DNA from: Boswellia sacra
Lineage: Eukaryota; Streptophyta; Magnoliopsida; Sapindales; Burseraceae
DNA: 64,000 nt
Assembly (NCBI GenBank): GCA_013180625.2
Contig: SNVD02012289.1
Location: 578,594-642,593, forward strand
Direction: 5' to 3'
Shown: in pieces, positions 33,641 to 47,076 of the stretch
Position numbering within the stretch: position 1 is the first letter of the stretch
Layout of the letters: every line of letters begins with the position of its first letter
Made by a program: the position numbers and the translations under genes
Notes under the pieces: model-generated
Database searches by the model: none
What the model was told of the DNA's origin: nothing
Seen by the model: only the letters and a program-made list of their open reading frames with translations

Positions 33641-34819
33641 ATGACGGGCAGGGCCAGCTTGAAATTGGGGACGAAGAAGGTGGTTACAAAGGAATCAACA
33701 TGGTCCAATCTCCCTGGGGATATCGTAAGCTTAATAACCAAACGTCTTCATTATGTGGATCAAATTCGTTTTCGGGCTGTATGCAAGATTTGGAGAGCAG
33801 CAGAAATCGAGAAGCATGCTGATAAATTGCCGTGGGTGATGATCTATGATGCCTGCTCCTGTTTTCTCTACAACCCTTATGAGAAACGGAAATACACCGT
33901 CTTCAAAAGCACGAATATAGAGAATTTTGATGGCGCAAAGGCTCTTGAAGCAAAATATGGTTGGGTGCTTTTCTCCAATTACAAAACCAAATCTCTCTTC
34001 TTCTACAATCCGTTTACTAATAAGATGATCGTAGGAGTACCAAAATTACACCGTTCATTCGGGGCAGCAACATTCTCCACAAGCCCACTTTCTCCGGATT
34101 GTATGGTTTTTGTACTGAGAGCAGATTGGCCAGGAAATTATTGCACAATCAAAATATGTAAACTCGGTGATAAAAAGTGGACCAAGTATCGTTTTAAGTA
34201 TGATAATGATGACTTCGATGTTTTTTTTACTAGTAGACATCAAGTAGGGTTCCTAAATGCGGTATATGTAGAAGGAGTTCTCTACTGTGGTTTTCCCTCA
34301 ACAATCGGTAGCTTTCATACTGCAAGAAAAGAGTGGAAAACCCATCCCTATCCTAAAAAACGATTAGGCTGGGATGAAGATTTGAAGGATCACCTGATCG
34401 AGTCGGAGGGTGATCTTGTGCTGGTTTATAAAACTATTATGAGAGGAGGAGGAGAAGATGAGAGTTGTGAGTGGAATGTTGTGAGATGTGATCCGTCAAA
34501 GATGAATTGGTTGGAAGTTGAAAGATTTGACAATGGAGCCTTATTCTTTGGTGGTGAAATAACCATCTTCGTTCCAGAGACGGGGACAAGTAAGTTGGCA
34601 AATACATTTCATTATAGAGTAGCTTCTATTTCCCGTGTTACATTGTTCCATTGCCCGTGCTTTTATAAGGCGAAATCACGTCAACATCGATCTCGATCCC
34701 CATATCTTCCTTGCCTCTATGATCGGAACTGGCGTTGCCGCGTCGATCGGAATGGGAATGGCCTGGACTACTTTACCAGGGATATTTGGATTCAACCCCC
34801 TCAACCACCTTATTTATAG
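33641..34819 (+). CDS. F-box/DUF295 protein, copy D, the only intact copy
   Basis: An open frame of 392 residues from ATG 33641 to TAG 34817-34819. The F-box lies at about residues 18-55 (STWSNLPGDIVSLITKRLHY, VDQIRFRAVCKIWRAA). A DUF295/SKIP23-like beta-rich body follows, with the hallmark EWNVVRCDPSKMNWLEVERF and ALFFGGEITIFV near residues 277-320. Such proteins are expected to bind SKP1 in an SCF ubiquitin ligase; the substrate is unknown. An in-frame ATG at 33560, downstream of the TATA box, would give 419 residues. I chose 33641 because it is the start shared by all five copies, including A and C with unrelated upstream DNA. The 5' half differs from copy B at about 20 bases; from 34141 on, the coding part is identical to B. 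Confidence 0.88.
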   Translation: MTGRASLKLGTKKVVTKESTWSNLPGDIVSLITKRLHYVDQIRFRAVCKIWRAAEIEKHADKLPWVMIYDACSCFLYNPYEKRKYTVFKSTNIENFDGAKALEAKYGWVLFSNYKTKSLFFYNPFTNKMIVGVPKLHRSFGAATFSTSPLSPDCMVFVLRADWPGNYCTIKICKLGDKKWTKYRFKYDNDDFDVFFTSRHQVGFLNAVYVEGVLYCGFPSTIGSFHTARKEWKTHPYPKKRLGWDEDLKDHLIESEGDLVLVYKTIMRGGGEDESCEWNVVRCDPSKMNWLEVERFDNGALFFGGEITIFVPETGTSKLANTFHYRVASISRVTLFHCPCFYKAKSRQHRSRSPYLPCLYDRNWRCRVDRNGNGLDYFTRDIWIQPPQPPYL

Positions 34820-35906
34820 TGTTTCTTTTTTTTAGGCAGCCCATTATTTGTACGGTGGATTTAATCATTACCATTATTATATTATATTTGATTCAAGACA
34901 GCAAAGGTTTTGTTAAGATTATTAGCAAATTCTCTCAATTCGTGCTATAAGATTATTATATTATATTTAATGAAATTTTCGAATAAATTATATAAATTAG
35001 CATTTATAAATTAAGTTTGATTTTTGAAACTCATGCCCTCCTTGTCTTAGTAACTAGGAAGAATTTAGGGAGATCTGGATTCAACCTCCCCAACAACATT
35101 GTTCATAGTTTTTTTTGGGTTCCTTTTTCTTTTTCTTATTAGTATTATTGCTTGTCTGAAGCAACTTTTCTACTCAGTGTCATTAGTATGTTCCCTGTTT
35201 ACCGAACTACTAAATGACGGATAGATGCATGACTACACATCTGCAGCTTCTGAATTCTGATTATCCAGTTTGAGCATATATTTCACATTCTCTTAGACAT
35301 TGATTTAACTCGATAACTTTTGTTTCAGGAGTTGGAAGGTAAACTTTTATGCAAGTGAGAAGTTCGATTGAGATAAAAAATGGAAAAAAATTGTTTGAAG
35401 TCATACAAAAGCAGCAAAGAAAGCACAAACTATCTATAACATGATATAGAACCCAAATTTGAAACTTCAAAAAGTCGCATTTAACTACTTCTCAATTTGT
35501 CTTTGTGTGAATTATAATATTGCTCATCATAAAATCATCACTGGAGATCAATCTTCAACCAGCTCCGGGTAAAGGTCCTTCCTAATATTGCCATCTTGTT
35601 GCACCTTTAAGCATCTCCACAACACGTCATCACAACTGCTGGTTCTTTATTTTCTTCTCCAATGAATTCACAAGAAAATAAATTACTTTTATCATGAATC
35701 AGTTTTCGTGGATCTGGAAAAGATTTTCATCGAAGACAACCATTGCAAATGCAAATCGCATCTAGCTTTACTGCACCCACCCTTCATATGAGAAGAATGA
35801 CGCAGAAAAGTTTCCACCAAAGCAGCAACTTGACTATTATGCATCAATGATTCTATCTTGGCAAAAAGAAATTACGTCTAGTACGTATCAACCAAAGGGA
35901 AAATTA
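34820..35906. other. Spacer after F-box D, with unit switch
   Basis: Identical to the copy B spacer up to about 35775. From about 35853 it matches the copy A spacer (TTCTATCTTGGCAAAAAGAAATTAC without the extra GAACAGAA). An exchange point between array units therefore lies at about 35776-35853. No gene seen. Confidence 0.65.
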
Positions 35907-38900
35907 TTATCCGTCTAAAGCTTTAATGCCAGCCTTACTTGTCCCATTCCTCTGGAGGAGCAACATCTACCATAATTGTTTCCTGACCATGCCAAAGAAC
36001 CTGGAACGAATATTTAAGAGTTTAGCCCACTCACACGCAAAAAACATAATACCATGTGGAGCATGAGCAAAACCTGTACAAATTTATCTACAGAAATTAC
36101 CTTGTCAATGACCCAAATTCTTTGGCTCTTGTAGCATCCATATAAAATGTTCTTTTCATCACATTAGCTACTGTCTCCTCTGACTATTGGATGATTGCAA
36201 GTGTATGATTAATTCTCTAATTTTTCTTAGTTAAATATTCATCCGAAAAAAGGTTTAATGTAATGAACCATACATTTTCAGTGCTCGGCCAGAAGTTTTA
36301 CCAGAATATACCTGTTTGTTATTGCCTGCAGAAAAAAATTTAATTTTTCAACATAATTCTTGTTAACATAAAAGTTATCAGAAGAGGACGTAAAGAAAAT
36401 CAGTGCAGACTGCCTCCACACTGCAATCATAATCGCAACCTTTATATTTAGAAAGTAGGACCCAGTAAAGAACCGAAAGTGACAAAGTATCCAGGTGCCC
36501 CATAAGAATTTCATTCTTTTTTAAAATTTAATACACACACACACACACTAAAAAAAATTAAGTCTAATAAGGTTAACTAACCTCTTTCGCACAAATGAGA
36601 ACATCACTAGCAGGCATCAACCCAGATGATGGGACACGGGGCTGTTGAATCATGGCTGAAACAGAGTTCATGTGACACTTGACATTATACAATAGAGAGT
36701 ATATAAGCATCAAACGCATGGAACAAGTGTAAAATACCGATCAAACCTTTGGCATGAGGCATCATAAACTGTTTTCCCTTCCTTCCAGCAACTAGTAGTA
36801 GACAAGCCTGGCCTATAGCAGCTTCAACACCAACTGTATGTATCTGGCATATGAAGAACAGCCATAACGGCAAAAACATAAAAATCAAATTTTAAAAACA
36901 TTAATTCATACTATTGTTCTTTCACAGAACAAAACTCTATCATAAGCTTGTAGGAGGATTCAGACAACCAAAGACCTCAAACAACAATGGCAACAAAAAT
37001 TGCACACATTCATGCTGTTACTTAAAACTTCACCATTCGTTATCAATTAGCAAGATACTTCTGTCCACGTCTTATCACATCAGACCAGCAGCATCAAAAA
37101 CCAACAACCATTATCAAGTTTATTAAATATAAATTCCCCAAATTTATTTAGATAAATAAATCTAGCAAGTTTAGAAAATGGGAAGTCACCTCATCTTTTA
37201 ACTGCATCATTGAATCATAACTGGCACAAACCTTCTGTGTACATCCCAACCTGATTGGTAAGCATTTTGAATGAAATAAAAGAGTCAATTTAAATATAAA
37301 AACAAACAAATACTTGTACACAAAAAAGGAAAATCGACAATTAAGGAGCATCAAGATTTATAAAGGCCTTGTGTATATATAAATCTTGTTTCCAAAAACT
37401 GAATCCAAGTTTCATCAATATACCCAAAACACTAAAACAGAATTGGTATGAATCCAGAAAATCAAATCCAATCACAGTTGTGCAAATTTACAAAATTGTC
37501 AGAAAATATATCAATACATGAAATATAAAACACATTCACAATCAGAAATAGAATGCAAAACCTGCACAACCATAATAGACAAACCTATGTCAGAAAGAAA
37601 CAGTAAACTCACCCAGTTTATTCTTCCAAGAAAAGATTTAAAAAAAAAAAAAGATGAATAAAAACTAATACATGCCCCACTATAGGTGAAGCAGTATGAT
37701 ACACAAGTTTCAATCGCATTGAAAACTTGCATATTTTCCATACATATTGATTTTTAATGGAACATTTAGAGAAATCAGTTTTTAAAGATTCAGAAGTACA
37801 GATCACCGATTCACCGTCATCACCAGTTGTCCCTGTTGAATTTATATAGAGATATTTGGTTCTTTGGGATCCATCCACTGCAAGTACATCAGTTCAGCAA
37901 CCAGAAGTTCTGTTGAGGGGCATAGTTCTTCCACTGGGATTGATAGTAATTTTTAAAGACTTTAAACCACCTCCAAATTTAGAGGAATTAATGGTGCAAT
38001 ATTTTATAGGAAGAACTATGTCACTAGATCAATTGATGTTGCTAAAGGAGTTGCGGGTGTTAAAACTATCATTTTGCCTCGAATTTGAGCAGTTACCTCC
38101 TTTGGGAAAATTACCATCCCTTGTATCACTCTATCTGTCAAATATGAAAAAGGTGAAAAGCTTGGGCACCGAATTTTCTGGCAGAGAAATTGATGGCAGT
38201 GACACTATCTTCCCAAAATTGAGAACTCTAGAGTTTAATAGTATGGATGTATGGAAAAAGCGGGAAGATATTACAATCATGCCAAGTCTTCATTCATTGA
38301 CAATTGCACATTGTGAGAAATTAGAGGCCTTGCCAGATAACATTCTTAAGACAACAACACTGCAAAAGTTGGACATCTACAAGTGCCCTCTTCTGGATGA
38401 ACATTACAATAAGAAGAAAGAACAAGACTGGTCCAAAATATCTAACATTCCTAACATCAAAATTGATGGCGAGTTTGTGCAAAGAGATGGAAAGTATATC
38501 CTGAAGGTGCTGAATCAGAAACAACAAGGCAGGCAGGTAAAACCAGAACAACCACAACAATCTACAGCAAAAAGGCCTCTAAGTCCTTGGCAAGCATCAG
38601 AACCACCACAAAAGCCTTTAGGTCCACGGCAAGCATTAGAACCACCACAAATGCCTTTACGTCCACCGCTAGCACCAGAACAACGACAAAGGCCTCTAGC
38701 ACCAGAACGACGACAAAGGCCTCTACCACCAGAACGACGTCAAGGGCCTCTAGCACCGGAACAACGACAATGGCCTCAAGCACAATAACGACGACAAAGT
38801 CCTCCAGCATCAGAACGACGACAAAGGCCTCTAGGTCCATGGTCAGACGTTATGACAACAGAACAAACAGTAATATCCACACCACAAGAGCATCTAGGTA

Positions 38901-41213
38901 GGTGGGTAAAATCAGAACAACCACAAAGGCCTGTAATGATTAGCCCTAGAAAACAGAGAAAGTTGATGGTTTTTCTGAAATTTTTGTTATGTCTAAACTA
39001 ATATTCTAGTTCTCCTTATGCAAAGGATAGAAGCAAGTATAGATTAATTAGGTTTTCTTATTAAAGCTAACAAGGATTCCAACGTCTCCTTTATCCCTTG
39101 TAGTCCATTCCTAAATCTCTAATTAGTCTAATAGAATGGGGCGTGGCAACTTGAGATCCCAATTAGAATTAAGGATAAAGCTCACCAGTTGTCCCTATTG
39201 ACAGCAGATACCCACTGGGAGATATAATCAGTTAGCTTATTAAATGGATTGGAATAAGGAAGTAACAATGAGACAACCATATAAACCAGCATCAGAATCC
39301 AAAAATCAACATGAGGAGCTGTAAATAATCATAACCAACTAGCTGGAACTCAATGAACAGGTAGACAACGAATAATCATGATGATTTTGCTGCTATTTTA
39401 GGACATCAGCGCTCTGTCACAGAAATTACGTCGAACCTTTTAGAAACGGAAACAGTTCAGATGGATAAAACACGGTAAGATTAGGTACCTTCAAGAGACA
39501 AAACAATAAATTCGAGCTCCCACCATGGACCGTTATAATATATTAAGCTGCAATCACCTTCTCTACAATTTCAAGGGTTGCTTCAATTTACAAACATCTG
39601 GACCACTACTCAAACAGAGACTATTAGCAAGCGTATCTGCTCCACTTGACAAAGGCCCGAATAAAATATAGAACCAGGGTAATAAAAAATAAACTAATAA
39701 CTTGTACCAAAATCAATATTCAGTTACAAATATGGTTGTTTGTAACAAAACCAAAATTTAGTTATAAATATGGTTGCGGTTAAGTAGACAATAAACTGTT
39801 ACTATTGCATAATGTCATGTTATGAGATTACAAAATTATATAACTTAGAGCCTTCTTTCCAGTTACAGCCATCAAATAAACCAGCACACCCATTGAAAAA
39901 TATATGCAAAGTAACACTAATGGACTGGTGAGTATATATCACACACAAAAACATATTAACATTTCTAGTAAATGTTCAGAAGTACAGAAGTACGATTTAC
40001 GATTTCCCCTGTTCGTTTCCAAGGTACGCTTTCACAAGCAATAAGTTACCATGTAAGTATGAAACATTGTATTGTTATCTTCACTACGTCAAGATTAATC
40101 AGCAATATCATCGATCTCTCATCCAATCATAAGTTACTACAGACCGGATTGAATGGTATGAGTTATTGAAATAACAATGACCCCTCGCAGCCTGCTCACA
40201 AGTAAAAAGATAAGTTCAAAACTAAGTGAATCAATTAAACTAACTGGGGCAGCAAGTAAACAAATGTATGTTGTTGTATTGCATGAATAAAAGTTGAGCA
40301 ACAGTAGAGAGTATTTAAATCTTGTAAAAACAAATTGATAACAAATAATTCACAGAAACAATAATTAAAATAAATCCACCACGCCACAGAAAATTCAGAA
40401 GATAGATGCCGAAGTACAATAATCAATCACAATTTCAATCTTGTAGTTACCTGTCAATGCAAAACAATAGCAGATAAATGATCAAGTTAACCAATATGCA
40501 AGCCTAAGTCATAACTCAGGACGTAATTTGAATAAAGATATCTAATCTTTTCCAAGCTTTCTTCTAGAACAACAATTACTCCATTACCCGTTTCAAACTC
40601 TTCGTAATAAAATTTGCAACTCAGGCATTAAAATAAACATAATAAATCAAACCACTTACGGGCTTGCCAATGTGAACTATTCTCCCATGAAGAAGCAGTG
40701 AAGGCAAGTCCGCCGGCGGCCTCCTCAGACTATGTTCATTGTACGAAACTGATCTCTCCACCTAACCCACGTCAAAATTTATCATTAGCAACACACAAAT
40801 TAACGAATAGAAACTCACTCGAAAAACACTCGTTCAGTAAAATCGACAAACACTTGACAAAGGCCCGAATAAAATATAGAACCAGGGTAATTGAAGTTAC
40901 TTGGAAGGGTTAGTTAGCCTCCTTGGGCAGGCGTGGCCATGAAAGTGGGGGAGTCGAGGATATCCAAAGAGGGTGGCGTTTCGGGGCTGACGTGGCGGTT
41001 GAGAAAGGTTTCGGGAGATTTAGCAGCAGCGGAGGCGAGGCTAGAAAGAAATGGGTCCTTGGGGTTGATGGGCGGCATCGGAATTTGAGCAGAGGATTTG
41101 CAGCCAACACAGGAAGCGCAAATTGGCCTAAGACTTGGTTTGGTTCTAAAAGAGTGTGTTGAAGTGGAAGGAACTGAAGCTGCGATGGCCGCTTGCAGCA
41201 AACAAGTGGACAT
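35907..41213 (-). pseudogene. CLPR3: ClpR3-like, copy 4, interrupted by LRR fragment
   Basis: Same exon order as copy 1 and sharing its private lesions: the 2-bp loss in the YLQW exon, the 1-bp loss in the YMDA exon, and the LRR insertion (about 37892-39200). It adds a 1-bp insertion in the last exon, so EEWDK is followed directly by a stop. Exon 1 is 41213-40914 and lies in duplicated block X2, so this gene spans a unit junction. The stop after LLAEH is also present. Confidence 0.78.
37892..39001 (+). pseudogene. NBS-LRR C-terminal fragment with repeat tail, copy 2
   Basis: Close relative of 14717-15828, with the same LRR series and 27-bp tail repeats. The frame ends at TAA 38786-38788, the last codon of the fourth tail unit (Glu in other units). 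Copy 1 ends one codon later by a different change, so the two stops arose independently. Past the stop the frame is open to TAA 38999-39001. It has no NB-ARC and no native start. Confidence 0.85.
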
Positions 41214-42074
41214 GGTTTTTGTGGGTAATAGTCGAATATCTTCTGTTTTTGTTTGATTGTTTGTGAGGCGAAGAAACTGGAAAGGAAAACCGAGCGAGAG
41301 GGATTGTATCGAAAACTCTGGTGATTTTTGTCATTTTAGGTTTGAGTTTGGGTTGGGTTTGGCTGGATTGGGTCCATTAGGCCCAATAGAACTGCTATAA
41401 AAGGACGTTTCAAATCCCTATTTTCAATCGGTTAGGCATTTTTCATGTCTTTCTTTCTCGTCACGACCATCTGGTCTCTGGTTGATTCAAGCGGTCTCTT
41501 AGTTACTTTGGTCTCCAGATGGTCGGATGGTCAAGGAGGTCAGATGGTCGAAGTTGCAGGAGGCCAGAGTCGTTTCATGCGCGAGGGTAAAGTAGCCTGC
41601 ATTTTTTTCCTATTCAAAATGAATTTTTGTTTTTTGAAATTTGAAATTTTCTTAAATTAATTTAGGTCTTTATTATTTATTAGTATATATTTTTTAATTA
41701 AGATATGTTGTGTTCACGCTTTATTTCTTATGTATAAAAAAAAAAAAAAAAAAAATCCTAAACCCCTCGTTTCATGCGCAAGCGTAAACGGCACTTTTTT
41801 TTTTCCAGTTTTCAAATTGAAAACTAAACATAATTTGAAATAACCCATCGTTTCATGCGCAAGGGTGAACGGCCTTTTTTTTCCGTTTTGAAATCGAAAA
41901 CAAAACTTAATTTGAAATTTGAAATTTTCTTAATTTATTTCGTTTAAATAATTAGTATATTTTTTAAAATTAAAATATGTTGTGTTCACTCTTTATCTCT
42001 TATATATATATGAGAAAGAATCCTAAACCCATTTGCCTAAACCCTGAAAGCAACACCAAACAATCTCCACAACA

Positions 42075-43615
42075 ATGCCGAGTTCTAAAGGTTCAAATTT
42101 TGAACCTTCAAATCCTTCAAGCCCTTCTGAAGCTCCAAGCCCTTCTGAAGCTCCAAGCCCTTCTGAAGCTCCAAGCCCTTCTGAAGCTCCAACCCTTCTG
42201 AAGCTCCAACCCCTTCTAAAGCTCCAACCCCTTCTAAAGCTCCAAGCGTTTCTAAAAGTTCAAGTTTTGTAACCCCTGAAGCTGAAAGTTCAAGCACTGG
42301 AATTTCAAGCTCTGATATTTCAAGTTCTGGAAATGCTTTCCACCTTCCTTTGTCTGGAGAATCTTCCAATCCATTAAATCGAACTGCAGAATCCTTTAAC
42401 AAATTGGTCTCCTTTGTGGACAAGGCCAAGAAAAGATTTGGGATCAAATTGGCAGAGGTGGACAAGGGTGTAAACGAAATGATGCTCTGTGTCCATGAGC
42501 TATATCGTGTGAAGAATAGTTTTTTAAAGAAGTCTGATGGGTACATCTCTGATCTTCGGGATGCATTAATCAATTCGGGAAATCATCTTCAGGGTAAGTC
42601 CTTGTCCCCTCAATTTCTATTATTTATTATTTTTTAATTTCTATTATTTATTATTTTTTAACTTTGCTGTTTAATTTGTTTAACTTAATACAGGTGAGTG
42701 TTCGTCTAAAGTGCCGCCACCTACAGGTACTAGTTTTTTATTATTATTAATTTTTTTTTAATGAATTGTATGATAAAAGAAAAGATTTCTTTTTTTTAAA
42801 TACAAAGTTCGCTTTTTTATTTATTTATTTATTTTTATGGAAACTAGGATTTTTTTTTTCAATTGTGTGTTTTTGAGATTTAAAACAACTCCTTACAGCT
42901 ACAGGGCAGAAGCGCAAACGGGGACCAGAAGGAGAGCAGTCGGAGAATAATGTCATTCCTGGTAAGTCTTAAGAGTTAATTTTTTTGGTAATTTGTTTAA
43001 GAGTTCAATGTTCCTGCTGTTTTTGATGAATCTTCGGTTTTTATAATATATTTATATTGATTTTAAATGTGGCCTTTCTTTTCTATCAATGTTTTTAAGG
43101 TCCCAATGCAGCAGGAGGAGTGACAGAATCCCCTAACTCTGGAGGACCAGAGCAGCCTGTGGAAGGAGGAGGTCCCAATGCAGCAGGAGGAGTGACAGAA
43201 TCCCCTAACTCTGGAGGACCACAGCAGCGTGTGGAAGGAGGAGAGCGGCCGCCGAAAAAGATCATTCCTGGTAAGCCGTTGGTTCATTAAAATTTGCAAT
43301 TCATCTTGATTCATGTATAGAATTGGACTTATATTTATAGAAATGCCATGAAAATTCACTTTATTTGACAGCATATGGCACTGCACAATCACCAGAAACT
43401 ATATATATATATTTACAATGTATATTCCTGCTATGTTTGATGAATTGTCGTGGTTTTTAAGATATATTTATATTGATTTTTAATGTTGCCTTTCTTTCCT
43501 AGTAGATGACATTTTTTTTTATTCTTTTTAAGGTCCCAATGCAGCAGCAGGAGGAGGGATAGAATCCGTCAATGCAGCAGCAGGAGGAGCTCCTGAGAAG
43601 GAAAAGAAACCTTAG
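42075..43615 (+). pseudogene. PSEAP-2, frameshifted in the repeat array
   Basis: Exon positions are equivalent to copy 1 (exon 1 42075-42593; last exon ends TAG 43613-43615) and all splice sites are kept. The minisatellite (42120-42244) has seven units; the fifth, at about 42192, is 17 bp because one C of a CCCC run is missing. This moves the frame into LLKLQP repeats and a stop at 42270-42272, giving only about 65 residues. The rest of the gene is intact. A single-base deletion in a homopolymer could also be a sequencing error. Confidence 0.75.
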
Positions 43616-43871
43616 TTTATCCAGTATTTTGGTGGGACAATGAAGGTGCTGAGTGTCTTGCTGATGTTCATTTTATCAGAAAAAAGATTCTGCTTTTGTT
43701 CTTTGTTGTCTCTGTTTCTTGATGTAACACTTTACATACATGATGATCAGTAGAAGAGTAATTGCATAGAAGCTTGAAAAAGCAATACCAGTACTTTTGA
43801 TTTCTATTGATTTTTTTTTTTAGTAATTGAATCTTGATGAAAATATCGGGGTGAAAACATTGATACCCCCA

Positions 43872-44759
43872 ATAACAATTAATGTGCATTCATCAATGGT
43901 TACTACGAAATCAAACTTTTTTACCATAACAACAATATATTTTATTGATATCTACCAAAGTTAACACTTTTGTGCATATATACGACCTATTCACGGGATT
44001 TTCATCGATCGGTCAAAACTTTTAACCATTCAAAGGTCATTTTCACAGTTTTAATATAAAAAAAAAAAAAAAAAGTTCACTCCTTCACTACGGGATATTC
44101 AATTGATTTTTGTCAAAAGCATGGCTCCTTTAACAAAAAAAAGACCCATTACAATGAACATCCATCAACAATAGGCCAAGCCCGTTTTCAACAGAAACCT
44201 TTTTGCCAAGCAACATCCATTCTCGCAAGCATGCAAAACAGAATATAAAATAATGCATGCAAACAACATTGATTCCAGGGAACCGCGGGTGCTAGAATTA
44301 CCTTAGGTTGATCACCGATGAGCTCTTCCCTTTTCCTTCAACCTCCCTTATGTCACTGACTCCGAACACTTGAATGAAAGTTTATTAGTCTCTCCCCTTT
44401 CGCGCGTTTTCTACTATAATGCTAAGGTGTTTTGACAATGAAAGTGGCTTGAAGCTTTTCTTGTACAGCTTTGACTTCTGTATGTTTAAAAAAAAAAAAT
44501 CAAAGAAATAATGTTTACTTAGGTTTGTCTTATGAACCGTGGTTTGCTGAGGTGGAGTAATCAAATTTCAAGAGGCACTTTATATTTATTAGAGTTACAG
44601 GAAAAATATTTTTTTAACGACTTATTATCCCTAACAGAAAATCTCGATAAGACAACGGAAAAGTAGCTTTGTCAATAGCATTAAATAGCCTATATATTAC
44701 GTATAATATAACCCTAAGCATAAACGACGAAACTATTAAAACTTAAAATAGGGTTTGCG
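43872..44759. repeat. Upstream segment of F-box E
   Basis: Same as 27050-27938. Nothing coding. Confidence 0.8.
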
Positions 44760-45936
44760 ATGACGGGCAGGGGCAGCTTGAAATTGAAGACGAAGAAGGT
44801 GGTTACAAGGGAATCAACATGGTCCAGTCTTCCTGGGGATATCGTAAGCTTAATAACCAAAAGTCTTCATTATGTGGATCAAATTCGTTTTCGGGCTGTA
44901 TGCAAGATTTGGAGAGAAGCAGAAATCGAGAAGCATGCTGATAAATTGCCGTGGGTGATGATCTATGATGCCTGCTCCTGTTTTCTCTACAACCCTTATG
45001 AGAAACGGAAATACACCGTCTTCAAAAGCACGAATATAGAGAATTTTGATGGCGCAAAGGCTCTTGAAGCAAAATATGGTTGGGTGCTTTTCTCCAATTA
45101 CAAAACCAAATCTCTCTTCTTCTACAATCCGTTTACTAATAAGATGATCGTAGGAGTACCAAAGTTACACCGTTCATTCTGGGCAGCAACATTCTCCACA
45201 AGCCCACTTTCTCCGGATTGTATGGTTTTTGTACTGAGAGCACATTGGCCAGGAAATTATTGCACAATCAAAATATGTAAACTTGGTGATAAAAAGTGGA
45301 CAAAGTATCGTTTTAAGTATGATAATGATGACTTCGATTTTTTTTACTAGTAGACATCAAATAGGGTTCCTAAATGCGGTATATGTAGAAGGAGTTCTCT
45401 ACTGGCATTTCCCCTCAACAATCGGTAGCTTTCATAATGCAAGAAAAGAGTGGAAAACCCATCCCTATCCTGAAAAACGATCAGGCTGGGAAGAAGATTT
45501 GAAGGACTACCTGATTGAGTCGGAGGGGGATCTTTTGCTGGTTTATAAAACTATTATGAGAGGAGGAGGAGAAGATGAGAGTTGTGAGTGGAATGTTGTG
45601 AGATGTGATCCGTCAAAGATGAATTGGTTGGAAGTTGAAAGATTTGACAATGGAGCCTTATTCTTTGGTGGTGAAATAACCATCTTCGTTCCAGAGACGG
45701 GGACAAGTAAGTTGGCAAATACATTTCATTATAGATTAGCTTCTATTGAACGTGTTACATTGTTCCATTGCCCGTGCTTTTATAAGGCGAAATCACGTCA
45801 ACGTCGACCTCGATCCCCACATCTTCCTTGCCTCTATGATCGGAATTGGCGTTGCCGCGTCAATCGGAATGGGAATGGCCTGGACTACTTTTCCAGGGAT
45901 ATTTAGATTCAACCTCCTCAACCATCTTATTTATAG
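44760..45936 (+). pseudogene. F-box/DUF295 protein, copy E
   Basis: Carries the same 2-bp frameshift after YDNDDFD (stop 45348-45350) and the same Trp-to-stop near the end (45904-45906) as copy C, so both lesions predate the 8.6-kb duplication. It differs from C by only a few bases, for example LKDYLIE for LKDHLIE and FVPETG for FVRETG. Confidence 0.88.
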
Positions 45937-47076
45937 TGTTTTTTTTAGGCAGCCCATTATTTGTACGGTGGATTTAATCATTACCATTAGTATATTATAT
46001 TTGATTCAAGACAGCAAAGGTTTTGTTAAGATTATTAGCAAATTCTCTCAAATCGTGCTATAAGGTGTCAACAAAACCAGTACTTTTAATGAAATTTTCA
46101 AATAAATTATATAAATTAGCATTTATAAATTAAGTTTGATTTTTGAAGCTCATGCCCTCCTTGTCTTAGTAACTCTGAAGAATTTAGGGAGGTCTGGGCT
46201 CAACCTCCTCAACAACATTGTTCATAGTTTTTTTTGGTTCCTTTTCCTTTTTCTTATTAATATTATTGCTTGTCTCCTTTTTCTTTTTCTTATTAGTATT
46301 ATTACTTGTCTGAAGCAACTTTTCTACCCAGTGTCATTAGTATGTTCCCTATTTACATAACTAAATGACGGATAGATGCATGCCTACACATGTTAAGCTT
46401 CTGAATTCCGATTATCCAGTTTGAACATATATTTCACATCTGTCTTAGACAATGATTTAACTCGATAACATTTGTTTCAGGCGTAGGATGGTAAATTTTT
46501 ATGTAAGTGAGAAGTTCGATTGAGATAAAAAAATGGAAAAAAATTGTTTTAAGTCATACAGAAGCAGCAATGAAAGCACAAACTATCTATAACATGATAT
46601 AGAATAAGTCAAGTTGCATTCAACTACTACTCAATTTGTCTTTGTATGAATTATAATATTGCCAACCATAAAATCGTCACTGGAGATCAATCTTCAACCA
46701 GCTCCAGGTAAAAAATCCTTCCTAATATTGCCATCTTGTTGCACCTTTGAGCATCTCCACAACATGTCATCACAACGGCTGATTCTTTATCCAGATGGAT
46801 GACCCACCAAAATCTTTCTTCTTCAATGAATTCACAAGAAAATAAATTACTTTTATCATGAATCCGTTTTCGTGGATCTGGAAAAGATTTTCATCGAAGA
46901 CAACCATTGCAAATGCAGATTGCATCTAGCTTTACTGCATCACACCCTTCATATGAAAAGAATGAAGCAGAAAAGTTTCCACCATAGCAGCAACTTGACT
47001 ATTATGCATCAATAATTCTAACTTGGCAAAAAGAACAGGACAAATTACTTCTAGTACGTATTAACCAAAGGAAGAA
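45937..47076. other. Spacer after F-box E
   Basis: Copy of 29116-30255. No gene seen. Confidence 0.6.
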
